Below are positions 1 to 8,369 of a stretch of 64,000 bases of DNA, in pieces (position 1 is the first letter of the stretch; the number at the start of each line of letters is the position of its first letter). The notes below the pieces were generated by a model, which was not told the DNA's origin, made no database searches, and saw nothing but the letters and a program-made list of their open reading frames with translations. The stretch covers positions 62,001-126,000 of the forward strand of contig NZ_JAGEOK010000016.1 in assembly GCF_017573545.1 (NCBI RefSeq). Reading direction: 5' to 3'. The position numbers and the translations under genes are program-made. The DNA is from Actinomadura nitritigenes (GTDB taxonomy: Bacteria > Actinomycetota > Actinomycetes > Streptosporangiales > Streptosporangiaceae).

Positions 1-88
1 CGCGGAGACCGCGCTCGGCCTGTTGCGGTCGGAACCGGCCCTTCTCCCGCTGTTCACCGCCCGGGCGGGAGCCGATTCGGCAGAATGA
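1..88 (+). CDS. 3' end of an unidentified gene
   Basis: One frame is open from the window edge (codons from base 2) to a TGA at 86-88. The last 28 residues are Leu/Ala-rich with a charged tail ending in ADSAE. That fits the C-terminus of an alpha-helical protein such as a regulator, but is too short to name. It ends 52 bases before the next start on the same strand. It could be a chance open frame. Confidence 0.35.
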   Translation, partial: AETALGLLRSEPALLPLFTARAGADSAE

Positions 89-140
89 TCGTCGAATCCC
101 CCGTAAGCGGCGGGATCAGGTGATCATCGAGGGAGAGAGC

Positions 141-1472
141 ATGGCGAGCGTCATCGGGGAACTGCACGGGCGCGATCCCAAGGAGCGGCAGACGCAGATC
201 GTGGACGTGCTCGTCCAGGCGTTCTCGGACCTCATGGAGCGCAGCCCCGCCGAGTTCCGCCGCCGGTTCCGCAAGATGGCCTCCGACCCGTTCGCGTTCT
301 ACCGCGGCAGCGCCTGCCTGTTCTACGCCGACGTGCAGCACGACGACGACCCGTGGGCCGACGAGCGGACGAGCCGCGTGTGGATCCAGGGCGACCTGCA
401 CGCGCAGAACTTCGGCACCTACATGAACGACGACGGCGTGTTCGTGTTCGACGTCAACGACTTCGACGAGGCCTACGTCGGGCACTTCACCTGGGACGTC
501 AAGCGGCTCGTGGCGAGCCTGGCGCTGCTGGCCTGGCAGAAGGCGATCTCCGACGCCGACATCCGGCGGCTCATCGAGACCTACGTGCGCGCCTACGTCG
601 ACCAGGTCCGCCTGTTCGCCGCCCACGACGGCGACGAGAAGTTCGCGCTGACCCTCGACAACTCCGACGGCTACGTGCGGGACGTGCTGATCGAGGCGAT
701 GGGCGGCACCCGGATCGCGCTGCTGGACGGCATGACGGTCGTGGAGGGCCCGGACCGCCGGTTCCGCGACCGCGCCGGCGTCCGCCGGCTGGACGACGCC
801 GAGCGCGCCAAGGTCGAGGCCGCCTACCAGGACTACCTGCGCACCATCCCGTCGGAGAAGCGGTTCGGCAGCCTCACCTACCAGGTGAAGGACATCGTCG
901 GCGCGTCCGGCTTCGGGATCGGCTCGGCGGGCCTGTCGGCGTACAACATCCTGGTGGAGGGCAACACGCAGGCGCTGGAGAACGACGTCATCCTGTCGAT
1001 GAAGCAGGGCAACGTCGCCGCGCCGAGCCGGGTCGTCGACGACGCCCGCATCCGCGAGTACTTCCAGCACCACGGGCACCGCACGGCGGTGTCGCGCCGG
1101 GCGCTGCAGGCCAACACCGACCCGTGGCTCGGCTACACCCAGATCGACGGGGTCGGCTACGTGGTGCAGGAGCTGTCGCCCTACGAGGAGGACCTGGACT
1201 GGGGCGGGCTCACCGAGCCGGAGGACATGCTGTCGGTCCTGGACGACCTCGGCCGCGCCACCGCGAAGGTGCACTGCGTGTCCGACACCGACTCCGACCA
1301 CACACTGGTCGGCTTCCAGGTCGAGGACGCCATCAACGCGGTGATCGGCGCCGACGAGTCGGCGTTCGTCGAGGACATGGTCGCGTTCGGCACCGGCTAC
1401 GCCGAGGTCGTGCGCCGCGACCACGAGTACTTCGTGGACGCCTTCCGCAACCACCTGATCCCCGGCCTGTAG
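141..1472 (+). CDS. DUF2252 family protein
   Basis: A 443-residue protein of the DUF2252 family, whose function is not established. It is close to the family's usual length. The strongest signature is near residues 75-105, where WIQGDLHAQNFG is followed by VFDVNDFDEA. This looks like the catalytic and metal-binding loops of aminoglycoside-phosphotransferase/kinase-fold enzymes (GDLHxxN ... DFD), so a phosphotransferase-like activity is an inference. A GTG 21 bases upstream is in frame, but ATG 141 is preferred because AGGGAG lies five bases before it. No signal peptide or membrane segment is seen, so it is probably cytoplasmic. It appears monocistronic and converges on the phosphatase gene that follows. 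Confidence 0.85.
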   Translation: MASVIGELHGRDPKERQTQIVDVLVQAFSDLMERSPAEFRRRFRKMASDPFAFYRGSACLFYADVQHDDDPWADERTSRVWIQGDLHAQNFGTYMNDDGVFVFDVNDFDEAYVGHFTWDVKRLVASLALLAWQKAISDADIRRLIETYVRAYVDQVRLFAAHDGDEKFALTLDNSDGYVRDVLIEAMGGTRIALLDGMTVVEGPDRRFRDRAGVRRLDDAERAKVEAAYQDYLRTIPSEKRFGSLTYQVKDIVGASGFGIGSAGLSAYNILVEGNTQALENDVILSMKQGNVAAPSRVVDDARIREYFQHHGHRTAVSRRALQANTDPWLGYTQIDGVGYVVQELSPYEEDLDWGGLTEPEDMLSVLDDLGRATAKVHCVSDTDSDHTLVGFQVEDAINAVIGADESAFVEDMVAFGTGYAEVVRRDHEYFVDAFRNHLIPGL

Positions 1473-1487
1473 CGGCCGCCGGCCGGG

Positions 1488-3095
1488 TCAGCCGGCCCGG
1501 TCGCCGGTCCCGCCGCCGGCCGCGCCCCCGGGGCCGGTGGCGCGGACCAGGAGGAGGGCGATGTCGTCGTGGCCCTGCTGGTCGGACAGCAGGGCCAGGA
1601 CGCCGTCGGCGGTGGCGTCCAGCGACTCCGACCGCGAGGCGACGAGCGCGGACGCCAGCCGGGCGATGCCCTCGTCGACGTTGCGCATCCGGCTCTCCAC
1701 CAGCCCGTCGGTGTAGAACGCGAGGGTCGCGCCCGCCGGGATGACCGCGGAGAGCTGCTCGTACTCGGGCGGGTGCGCCGGGTCCGACACCCCGAGCGGC
1801 AGCCCGTGCGGGACGGCGAAGTGCCGGGCCGTCCCGCCGGCGAGGGCGAGCAGCGGCGGGGGATGCCCGGCGCACGCCAGCTCGCAGCGCATCGTCGCCG
1901 GGTCGCAGACCAGGCACAGGCAGGTGGCGAACTGCGCGGCGTCCAGGCCCTGCGCGATCGTGTCGAGCCGGGTCAGCACCTCGGCGGGCGGCAGCTCGCT
2001 GCCCGCGAGGGTGTGCGCGGCGATCCGCAGCTGGCCCATCGCGGCGGCCGCGGTCACCCCGTGCCCGACCGAGTCGCCGATCACGATCGCGACCCGGTCG
2101 TCGGGCAGCGGGACGACGTCGTACCAGTCGCCGCCGACGTCGCCGCCCGCCGGCACGTACCGGTGCGCGATCTCCAGCCCGGCGGGCGCGGTGACGCGGC
2201 CCGGCTTGAGGGTCGCCTGCAGCGCGGCCGCCGTGCGGTGCTCGCGCCGATACAGGCAGGCGTTGTCGACGCACGTCGCGGCCCGCGACGCCAGCTCGGC
2301 GGCGAGCGCGGTGTCGGCGGCCGCGAACGGCGGCCGGCCGCGCTTGCGGCTGAACACCGCGAACCCCAGCACCCGGCCCCGCGCCACCAGCGGCACCGCG
2401 AGCAGCGACACGTGGTCGAGCAGGCCGTCCATGGCGGGGCCGGTGCGGTGCGCGATCGCGTCCGGGATGGCGTCGCTGCCGAACTCCACCATCCGGGCGG
2501 TGCCGACGCACCGGGCGTAAGGGGTGTCGGGCGGGTAGACGATGACCTCGTTGACGGGGAACTCGCGGGCCCAGCGGCTCGGGTCGTCCTCGGCGAAGGC
2601 GATCGCGAGCCGCCGCACCACCGCCGCCCCGCCCGCGCCCCCGGCGTGCGGAGCGGGCCGCCCGTCGGCCAGCAGCGACTCCAGGACGTAGATGGCGCCC
2701 GCGTCGGCGAACCGCGGCACCGTCACTCCCACGATCTCCGCGGCGGTGCGGTGCAGGTCCAGGGTGGAGCCGATCCGGCGGCCGGCCTCGTTCAGCAGCT
2801 CCAGCCCGGCCGCCCAGGGCGGCGCGGCGGTCAGCGCCACCAGCGTCCGGCCGGATCCGGCCGCCATCGGGTCGCACGACACCTCCAGCGTCCCGCCGGC
2901 GAGCGCCAGCGTCCCGCGCCACGGCCGGCCCGTCGCGGCCTGCTTGAGCGCCGCCTCCAGCGGTCCGGCGGACGCGGCGCCGAGGAGTTCGGGCAGCCGC
3001 GCGCCCACGGCCGCCGACGCCGGGCAGCCGAACAGGCGGGCGGCGCCGTCGCCGCAGGCGGTGACCTCGCCGTCCGGGGTCAGCAGGACGGTCAC
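1488..3095 (-). CDS. PAS-GAF-SpoIIE (PP2C-type) serine phosphatase
   Basis: A 535-residue signalling phosphatase. An N-terminal PAS-like segment (about 1-105) and a GAF domain (about 120-285) precede a PP2C/SpoIIE domain (about 300-520). The metal-binding motifs are intact: GGDVGGDWYD, IGDSVGHG, FYTDGLVE and DDIALLLV. In actinomycetes such proteins usually dephosphorylate anti-sigma-factor antagonists, with PAS/GAF as the sensory input; the partner here is unknown. No kinase (HATPase) domain or membrane segment is seen, so it should be cytosolic. The start is GTG. The divergent DUF574 methyltransferase begins 134 bases away, so the two probably share a control region. Confidence 0.88.
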   Translation of the reverse strand: MTVLLTPDGEVTACGDGAARLFGCPASAAVGARLPELLGAASAGPLEAALKQAATGRPWRGTLALAGGTLEVSCDPMAAGSGRTLVALTAAPPWAAGLELLNEAGRRIGSTLDLHRTAAEIVGVTVPRFADAGAIYVLESLLADGRPAPHAGGAGGAAVVRRLAIAFAEDDPSRWAREFPVNEVIVYPPDTPYARCVGTARMVEFGSDAIPDAIAHRTGPAMDGLLDHVSLLAVPLVARGRVLGFAVFSRKRGRPPFAAADTALAAELASRAATCVDNACLYRREHRTAAALQATLKPGRVTAPAGLEIAHRYVPAGGDVGGDWYDVVPLPDDRVAIVIGDSVGHGVTAAAAMGQLRIAAHTLAGSELPPAEVLTRLDTIAQGLDAAQFATCLCLVCDPATMRCELACAGHPPPLLALAGGTARHFAVPHGLPLGVSDPAHPPEYEQLSAVIPAGATLAFYTDGLVESRMRNVDEGIARLASALVASRSESLDATADGVLALLSDQQGHDDIALLLVRATGPGGAAGGGTGDRAG

Positions 3096-3228
3096 CGGAC
3101 CGGCGTGCGCTGCGAATGGCTCTGACGTCGGTCCTTCACTGTCGGCTGCGTCAGGGTGGTCCCGGCGGGATTGCCGTTACGCTGAATCCCCCGCGGACGA
3201 GCCCCTCGGCGGAAAAGGGAGACGATGC

Positions 3229-4029
3229 ATGGACTCCGAGTGGATCCCACCCGAGGTCGACGGTCAGAGGCCAAGCGTCGCACGGGTGTACGACTTCCTG
3301 CTCGGCGGAGACCACAATTTCGCGTCCGATCGTGACCTCGCGACCGGGCTGCTGCGGATCGAGCCGCAGGCGCGGGAACTGGCGCACGCGAACCGGGCGT
3401 TCCTGCGCCGCGCGGTCCGCACGGCGGCGCGGGCCGGCGTCGACCAGTTCGTCGACATCGGGTCGGGGATCCCCACACAGGGCAACGTGCACGAGGTCGC
3501 ACAGAGTGTCAACCCGGCCGCACGGGTGGTGTACGTCGACAACGACGACGTGGCCGTCGCGCACAGCCGGTCGATCCTGGCGGGCAACGACCGCGCCGCG
3601 GTCATCCAGGCGGACATGCGCCGGCCCGCGGAGATCCTGGAGCACGCCGGGCTGAACCGGGTCGTCGACCTGTCGAAGCCGGTGGCGTTCCTGCTCGTCG
3701 CGGCCCTGCACCTGGTGAAGGACGACGAGGACCCGGCCGGGATCGCCGCGGCGCTGCGCGACGCGGGCGCGCCGGGCAGCCACCTGGTGCTGTCCCACCT
3801 CACCCACGAGGCGCAGCCGGGCAAGACCGCCGCGATCGGCAAGCTGTACGACCGGGCGACCTCCCCGGCGGTGTCGCGGTCGCACGCGGAGATCCTGCGC
3901 TTCTTCGACGGCTGGGACCTGCTGGACCCGGGCCTGGTGTACGTGCCGCTGTGGCGTCCCGACGACGGGGACGAGGTGAGGGACCCCGAGCGGTTCCTGG
4001 TGTTCGGCGGGGTGGGCCGCCTCCCCTGA
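3229..4029 (+). CDS. SAM-dependent methyltransferase, DUF574 family
   Basis: A 266-residue protein of the actinomycete-specific DUF574 family of S-adenosylmethionine-dependent methyltransferases. The N-terminus PSVARVYDFLLGGDHNFASD is the family hallmark, followed by a Rossmann motif I (FVDIGSGIPT) and an acidic strand (VVYVDNDDVAV) that binds the ribose. Substrates of the family are not established. The ATG at 3229 is chosen over an out-of-frame ATG four bases upstream; a GGGAGA ribosome site lies just before it. The gene is followed after 43 bases by the UvrA-like gene on the same strand. Confidence 0.9.
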   Translation: MDSEWIPPEVDGQRPSVARVYDFLLGGDHNFASDRDLATGLLRIEPQARELAHANRAFLRRAVRTAARAGVDQFVDIGSGIPTQGNVHEVAQSVNPAARVVYVDNDDVAVAHSRSILAGNDRAAVIQADMRRPAEILEHAGLNRVVDLSKPVAFLLVAALHLVKDDEDPAGIAAALRDAGAPGSHLVLSHLTHEAQPGKTAAIGKLYDRATSPAVSRSHAEILRFFDGWDLLDPGLVYVPLWRPDDGDEVRDPERFLVFGGVGRLP

Positions 4030-4072
4030 CCCGCGGTCCCGGCGCGGCCGGGCGCGGCGGCGGGCCGGTAGT

Positions 4073-6430
4073 GTGCTGATCGTGCAGGCCGCCGACGACC
4101 CGTTCGTGCGGGTGCGCGGGGCCCGCGAGCACAACCTGCGCGGCGTGGACGCCGCGATCCCCCGCGACGCGCTGGTGGCGTTCACCGGCGTGTCCGGGTC
4201 GGGCAAGTCGTCGCTGGCGTTCGGCACGCTGTACGCCGAGGCGCAGCGCCGCTACCTGGAGTCGGTCGCGCCGTACGCGCGGCGGCTGCTGCACCAGGTC
4301 GCGGCGCCCGCCGTCGAGGAGGTGACGGGGCTGCCGCCGGCGGTGGCGCTGGAGCAGCGCCGGTCGGTGCCGTCGTCGCGGTCGTCGGTCGGCACGGTGA
4401 CGACGCTGTCGAACTCGCTGCGGATGCTGATGTCGCGCGCGGGGGAGTACCCGCCGGGCGCCGAACGGCTGGACTCCGACGCGTTCTCGCCGAACACCGC
4501 CGCCGGCGCGTGCCCGCACTGCCACGGCCTCGGCGAGGTCCACGAGGTCACCGAGGACTCGCTGGTCCCCGACCCGTCGCTGAGCGTCCGCGACGGCGCG
4601 ATCGCGTCCTGGCCGGGCGCCTGGCAGGGCAAGAACCTGCGCGACATCCTCGACGCCCTCGGCTACGACATCGACCGGCCCTGGCGGGACCTGCCCCGCG
4701 AGCAGCGCGACTGGATCCTGTTCACCGACGAGCAGCCCGTCGTGACCGTCCACCCGGTCCGGGAGGCCCACCGCATCCACCGGCCCTACCAGGGCACCTA
4801 CTCCAGCGCCAAGCGGCTGCTGCTGCGCGCCTACGCCGACTCCAAGAGCGAGGCGCGCCGCCGTCGCGCCGAATCGTTCCTGGTCGCGGCGGTGTGCCCG
4901 GTGTGCGGCGGGCGGCGGCTGCGGCCCGAGGCGCTCGCGGTCACCTTCGCCGGCCGCACCATCGCCGATCTGGCCGCGCTGCCGCTGTCGGCGCTGGCGG
5001 ACGTGCTGCGCCCGCATCTGGCCGGTGACGGGCCCGCGGCCGTCCTGGCCCGCGACCTGACCGCCCGCATCGAGGTGCTGGAGGAGCTGGGCCTGGGGTA
5101 TCTCGCCGCGTCCCGGCCGGCGCCGACGCTGTCGGCGGGGGAGCTGCAGCGGCTGCGGCTGGCGACGCAGCTGCGGTCCGGGCTGTTCGGCGTGGTGTAC
5201 GTGCTGGACGAGCCGTCCGCCGGGCTGCATCCCGCCGACACCGAGGCGCTGATGGTGGTGCTGGAGCGGCTGAAGGCGGCGGGGAACAGCCTGTTCGTCA
5301 TCGAGCACGACATGGAGGTCGTGCGCCGCGCCGGGTGGGTCGTGGACGTCGGTCCCGGCGCGGGCGTGCACGGCGGCCGGGTCCTGCACAGCGGGCCCGT
5401 CGAGGGCCTGCGGGACGTGCCGGAGTCGGTCACGCGCCGGTTCCTGTTCGGGGAGGCCGCCCGTCCGCGGCGGGCGCCGCGCGCGCCGTCGGGGGCGTTG
5501 GAGCTGCGCGGCGTCACCCGCCACAACCTGCGCGGGCTGGACGCCGACGTCCCGCTCGGCGTGTTCACCGCGGTGACCGGGGTGTCGGGGTCGGGGAAGT
5601 CGACGTTCGTGGACGTGCTCGCCGAGCGCGCCGAGGCGGGCGGCGCCGTGCAGCGGGTGGTGCGGGTGGACCAGCGCCCGATCGGGCGCACGCCCCGCTC
5701 GAACCTGGCGACCTACACCGGCCTGTTCGACGCCGTCCGCGCGCGGTTCGCCGCCACGGACGAGGCGCGGGCGCGCGGGTACGGCGCCGGCCGGTTCTCC
5801 TTCAACATGCCGGGCGGCCGGTGCGAGAACTGCCAGGGCGAGGGGTTCGTGTCGGTGGAGCTGCTGTTCCTGCCGTCGACCTACGCGGTGTGCGAGGTGT
5901 GCCGCGGGGCCCGCTACAACCCGGAGACGCTGGAGATCACCTGGCACGGCGCGAGCGTCGCCGACGTCCTGACGATGACGGTCGAGGAGGCCGCCGGGTT
6001 CCTCGCCGAGGTCGCCCCGGCCGCCCGCGCGCTGGCGGCGCTGCGCGACGTCGGCCTCGGCTACCTGCGGCTGGGCCAGCCGGCGACGGAGCTGTCGGGC
6101 GGCGAGGCGCAGCGCATCAAGCTGGCCGCCGAGCTGCAGCGCGCCCGCCGCGGCCACGTGCTGTACCTGCTGGACGAGCCGACGACCGGCCTGCACCCGG
6201 CCGACACCGAGCTGCTGGACCGGCAACTGCACGCCCTGGTGGACGGCGGCGCGACCGTCGTGGTCGTCGAGCACGACATGGACGTGGTCGCGTCCGCCGA
6301 CCACGTCGTCGACCTGGGACCGGGCGGGGGCGGCGAGGGCGGCCGCGTCGTCGCCGAGGGGACGCCCGCGCGGGTGGCGGCCTCTGCGGCGAGCCGCACC
6401 GCCCCGTATTTGAAGGCCCGGCTGCGCTGA
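4073..6430 (+). CDS. short UvrA-like ABC ATPase (excinuclease paralogue)
   Basis: A 785-residue protein with two ABC cassettes arranged as in UvrA. Walker A motifs are GVSGSGKSS (near residue 45) and GVSGSGKST (near residue 505). Signatures are LSAGELQ, which deviates from LSGGE, and LSGGEAQ. Zinc-finger CxxC pairs are present (CPHC, CPVC; CENC with CEVC). It is about 150-200 residues shorter than housekeeping UvrA. The missing length is mainly between the first Walker A and the first zinc module, where UvrB is normally bound. Such UvrA2/DrrC-like paralogues are linked to tolerance of DNA-binding drugs, but the role here is inferred. GTG 4082 is an equally plausible start. Confidence 0.88.
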   Translation: MLIVQAADDPFVRVRGAREHNLRGVDAAIPRDALVAFTGVSGSGKSSLAFGTLYAEAQRRYLESVAPYARRLLHQVAAPAVEEVTGLPPAVALEQRRSVPSSRSSVGTVTTLSNSLRMLMSRAGEYPPGAERLDSDAFSPNTAAGACPHCHGLGEVHEVTEDSLVPDPSLSVRDGAIASWPGAWQGKNLRDILDALGYDIDRPWRDLPREQRDWILFTDEQPVVTVHPVREAHRIHRPYQGTYSSAKRLLLRAYADSKSEARRRRAESFLVAAVCPVCGGRRLRPEALAVTFAGRTIADLAALPLSALADVLRPHLAGDGPAAVLARDLTARIEVLEELGLGYLAASRPAPTLSAGELQRLRLATQLRSGLFGVVYVLDEPSAGLHPADTEALMVVLERLKAAGNSLFVIEHDMEVVRRAGWVVDVGPGAGVHGGRVLHSGPVEGLRDVPESVTRRFLFGEAARPRRAPRAPSGALELRGVTRHNLRGLDADVPLGVFTAVTGVSGSGKSTFVDVLAERAEAGGAVQRVVRVDQRPIGRTPRSNLATYTGLFDAVRARFAATDEARARGYGAGRFSFNMPGGRCENCQGEGFVSVELLFLPSTYAVCEVCRGARYNPETLEITWHGASVADVLTMTVEEAAGFLAEVAPAARALAALRDVGLGYLRLGQPATELSGGEAQRIKLAAELQRARRGHVLYLLDEPTTGLHPADTELLDRQLHALVDGGATVVVVEHDMDVVASADHVVDLGPGGGGEGGRVVAEGTPARVAASAASRTAPYLKARLR

Positions 6431-6460
6431 CGCGCGCGCGGTGTGCGCGGTGTGCGTGAC

Positions 6461-6503
6461 GCGCCCCCGCCCGACCCCGGCGCGGCGGGACGGGCGGGGG
6501 CGC
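6461..6503. terminator. GC-rich hairpin between convergent genes
   Basis: Perfect 13-bp inverted arms (GCGCCCCCGCCCG and its complement) surround a 17-base loop, in the space where the UvrA-like gene meets the minus-strand Pro-rich gene. No T-run follows, as is usual in high-GC actinomycetes. Confidence 0.6.
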
Positions 6504-6562
6504 GCCGGCCCGGTGGTTCAGCCCGCGTCGGCGGGCTCACCGGGGTCGGCGGGCCGGCCGGG

Positions 6563-7222
6563 TCAGCGGGCGAACGCGATGGCCGTCCCGGCGCTGACCA
6601 CGACCGCGATGACGACCAGGACCAGCGAGGTGCTGAGCGGGTCGTGCCGCCGCTCCAGGGCCTTCGGCTCGGACGTCGCGGCCCGGTTGACGGGGTGCGG
6701 CGAGGCGGGCGGGCTCGGCTTCCTCGGCGGCGCGTGCGGAGCGGCCGGGGCGGGGGCCGCCGCGCGCGCCGGAGGCGGTGCGGGCGGCGGCGGGCTCGGC
6801 ACCGGTTCGGGCGGGGGCGCCTCGGGGACGTGCACCGGCGGCGCGGCCTGGGGCGGCGGCTTCGCGGCGGGCGGCGCGGGTTCGGTCGCCGGCGGCGCGG
6901 GCGTCTCGGGCGGAGGCGCGTGGGTCGGCGGTGCGGCGTGCGTCGGCGGCGGTGGCGCGGGCTCGGAAGGCGGCTCCGGCGCGGGGGCCGGCGGCTTCAC
7001 GCAGCCCGGCGCGCCCGGGCCGACGTGCACGTGGACCAGCCCGTCGACGCACACGCTCACCCCGCCGCCGCCCTGCCCGGTGACCGTGACCGAGGACGAC
7101 GGCGAGGACGAGGACGAGGACGAGGGGTCGGGCGAGGGATCGGCGAACGCGCAGGTCGGCAGGGCCAGCGTCCCGGCGAGCGCCCCGCAGACCGCGGCGG
7201 GGAGCAGCGGCAGGCGGCGCAT
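6563..7222 (-). CDS. exported, C-terminally anchored Pro-rich protein
   Basis: A 219-residue protein of unknown function with three visible parts. An N-terminal signal peptide (MRRLPLLPAAV... to about residue 28, ending in AFA) leads into a Ser-rich linker and a short Val/Cys segment with two cysteines (VCVDG ... PGCVKPP). A long low-complexity Pro/Ala/Glu stretch follows, and then a single membrane helix at the C-terminus (TSLVLVVIAVVVSAG) with a short basic tail. It would span the wall with a rigid Pro-rich stalk. It lies two bases behind the DUF4239 gene with a strong GGAGGTGG ribosome site, so the two are co-expressed. No enzyme domain is visible. Confidence 0.75.
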   Translation of the reverse strand: MRRLPLLPAAVCGALAGTLALPTCAFADPSPDPSSSSSSSPSSSVTVTGQGGGGVSVCVDGLVHVHVGPGAPGCVKPPAPAPEPPSEPAPPPPTHAAPPTHAPPPETPAPPATEPAPPAAKPPPQAAPPVHVPEAPPPEPVPSPPPPAPPPARAAAPAPAAPHAPPRKPSPPASPHPVNRAATSEPKALERRHDPLSTSLVLVVIAVVVSAGTAIAFAR

Positions 7223-7224
7223 GC

Positions 7225-7995
7225 TCAGCCACCTCCGGAGATGCGCCGCAGTTCCGCCGCCGCGCCGGTGAACGCGTCGGGATGGACGGCGAGGCCGCCC
7301 CGGAAGACGTGCGCGATGTCGAAGACCAGGTAGACGCCGGCGGCCAGCAGCCCCGCCATGAGCGCGAGCGGGACCAGCGTCATCCCGCGGGGCCTGGCGC
7401 CGGCGAACAGGGGCAGCAGCATCACGACGATGCCGGTGAGCACGGTGACCGCCAGGAGCCCGGCGGGCGGGGTGGTCCCGGCGTCCATGGCCCGCTGGTG
7501 GCGGGCGGCGGAGATCTCGGTGAGGTGGTCCAGGACGGAGCCCTGGGCGTTCTGGAGCTCGTCGGTGGGGGTCTTGACGGCCATCACCTCGCGGCGCAGG
7601 GCGTCGAGCTTCGTCCATCCCGCGGCGCTGAGCCGGCCGTGGTCGTGCATCAGCCGCCATTCGGGGCCGCGGACGAGCTGCACGTAGTCGCGCAGCCCGG
7701 CCTGGATCGGCTGGGCGTCGGCGGCGGGCAGCCGGGACGCCGCCCAGTACGCCTCGACGACCGCCTGGCTCTCGGCGTAGGTGTTGGACCGGGCGGAGTC
7801 GGCGGAGGTCCAGGGGACCACGATGGCGATGGCGAACGCGAGCAGGAACAGCGCCGACAGCATCGCCCCCGTGTGCGCGGTGGTGGGGCCGTCGGGGTCG
7901 GGGTCGTCGACGCCGTGCCGCCCCCGCCGCACCAGCCGGCTCGCGAGGATCACCACGATGACGGCGCACACGGCGGCCGCAATATAAATGATCAT
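7225..7995 (-). CDS. DUF4239 membrane protein
   Basis: A 256-residue integral membrane protein resembling the DUF4239 (bestrophin-like) family. A first hydrophobic helix lies at residues 1-20 and a second near 45-65 (LSALFLLAFAIAIVVPW). A mostly helical soluble middle region contains WRLMHDHGRL and ALRREVMAVKTPTDEL. Two further membrane helices lie near 180-240. The family's function is unproven; a channel or envelope role is speculative. The gene heads a two-gene operon with the anchored Pro-rich protein and is divergent from the lysine aminomutase operon. Confidence 0.78.
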   Translation of the reverse strand: MIIYIAAAVCAVIVVILASRLVRRGRHGVDDPDPDGPTTAHTGAMLSALFLLAFAIAIVVPWTSADSARSNTYAESQAVVEAYWAASRLPAADAQPIQAGLRDYVQLVRGPEWRLMHDHGRLSAAGWTKLDALRREVMAVKTPTDELQNAQGSVLDHLTEISAARHQRAMDAGTTPPAGLLAVTVLTGIVVMLLPLFAGARPRGMTLVPLALMAGLLAAGVYLVFDIAHVFRGGLAVHPDAFTGAAAELRRISGGG

Positions 7996-8369
7996 GCCCC
8001 TCCAGGCGGAACCGGACGTGCTCGGGCGGGGCCGGGTCCCCGCCCGTCTGCCACTGTCGGTGATTGTATTTTCACCAAGCGTGCCCGGTCTCTGGTTTCC
8101 CCTTGGTCGTCACCTGGAAGTGAGCCCGCCGTCCGGCGCGGGGAGCAAAGGCTGGCCCCGGACGGGCTTTCGGCCGGCGGGGGAGCGCGTCGCGTGGGAG
8201 GGGAAGGACTGGAGGGGGCGGTGCGGTGCACGCGCCTGACCTGAGTATCTGCTGCTAGTTCTTGCGATTTGTGGTTCAGATGCCGGAAGATCTCCGGTAG
8301 AGAACTCGTATAGAAGGACGATTATCGGTAACCGGCCTGAGAGGGGCGGCAGCGTGAGGGGAGACGGCA
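7996..8369. other. divergent control region, DUF4239 operon / kam operon
   Basis: No gene is seen in these 374 bases. The part near the kam operon (8240-8340) is AT-richer than its surroundings. It holds an imperfect palindrome CCGGA-AGATC-TCCGG at 8283-8297 and CGGT-A-ACCG at 8326-8334. On the minus strand TACAAT (8068 to 8063) is a plausible -10 element for the DUF4239 operon. An ACCAAG/CTTGGT pair brackets 8076-8107. A GCCACTG string near 8050 recalls part of a cobalamin riboswitch, but the rest of that motif is absent. Confidence 0.45.

Noticed and set aside
54..1454. Long minus-strand open frame opposite the DUF2252 gene
   Set aside because: It is a GC-bias shadow: Val/Arg/Gly-rich, no domain, and fully antisense to a gene with clear family motifs.
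7996..8369. Possible cobalamin riboswitch before the B12-dependent kam operon
   Set aside because: Only a GCCACTG string near 8050 fits. The GGTGnAAnTCC core and a B12 box are missing on both strands, and the string is over 300 bases from kamD.
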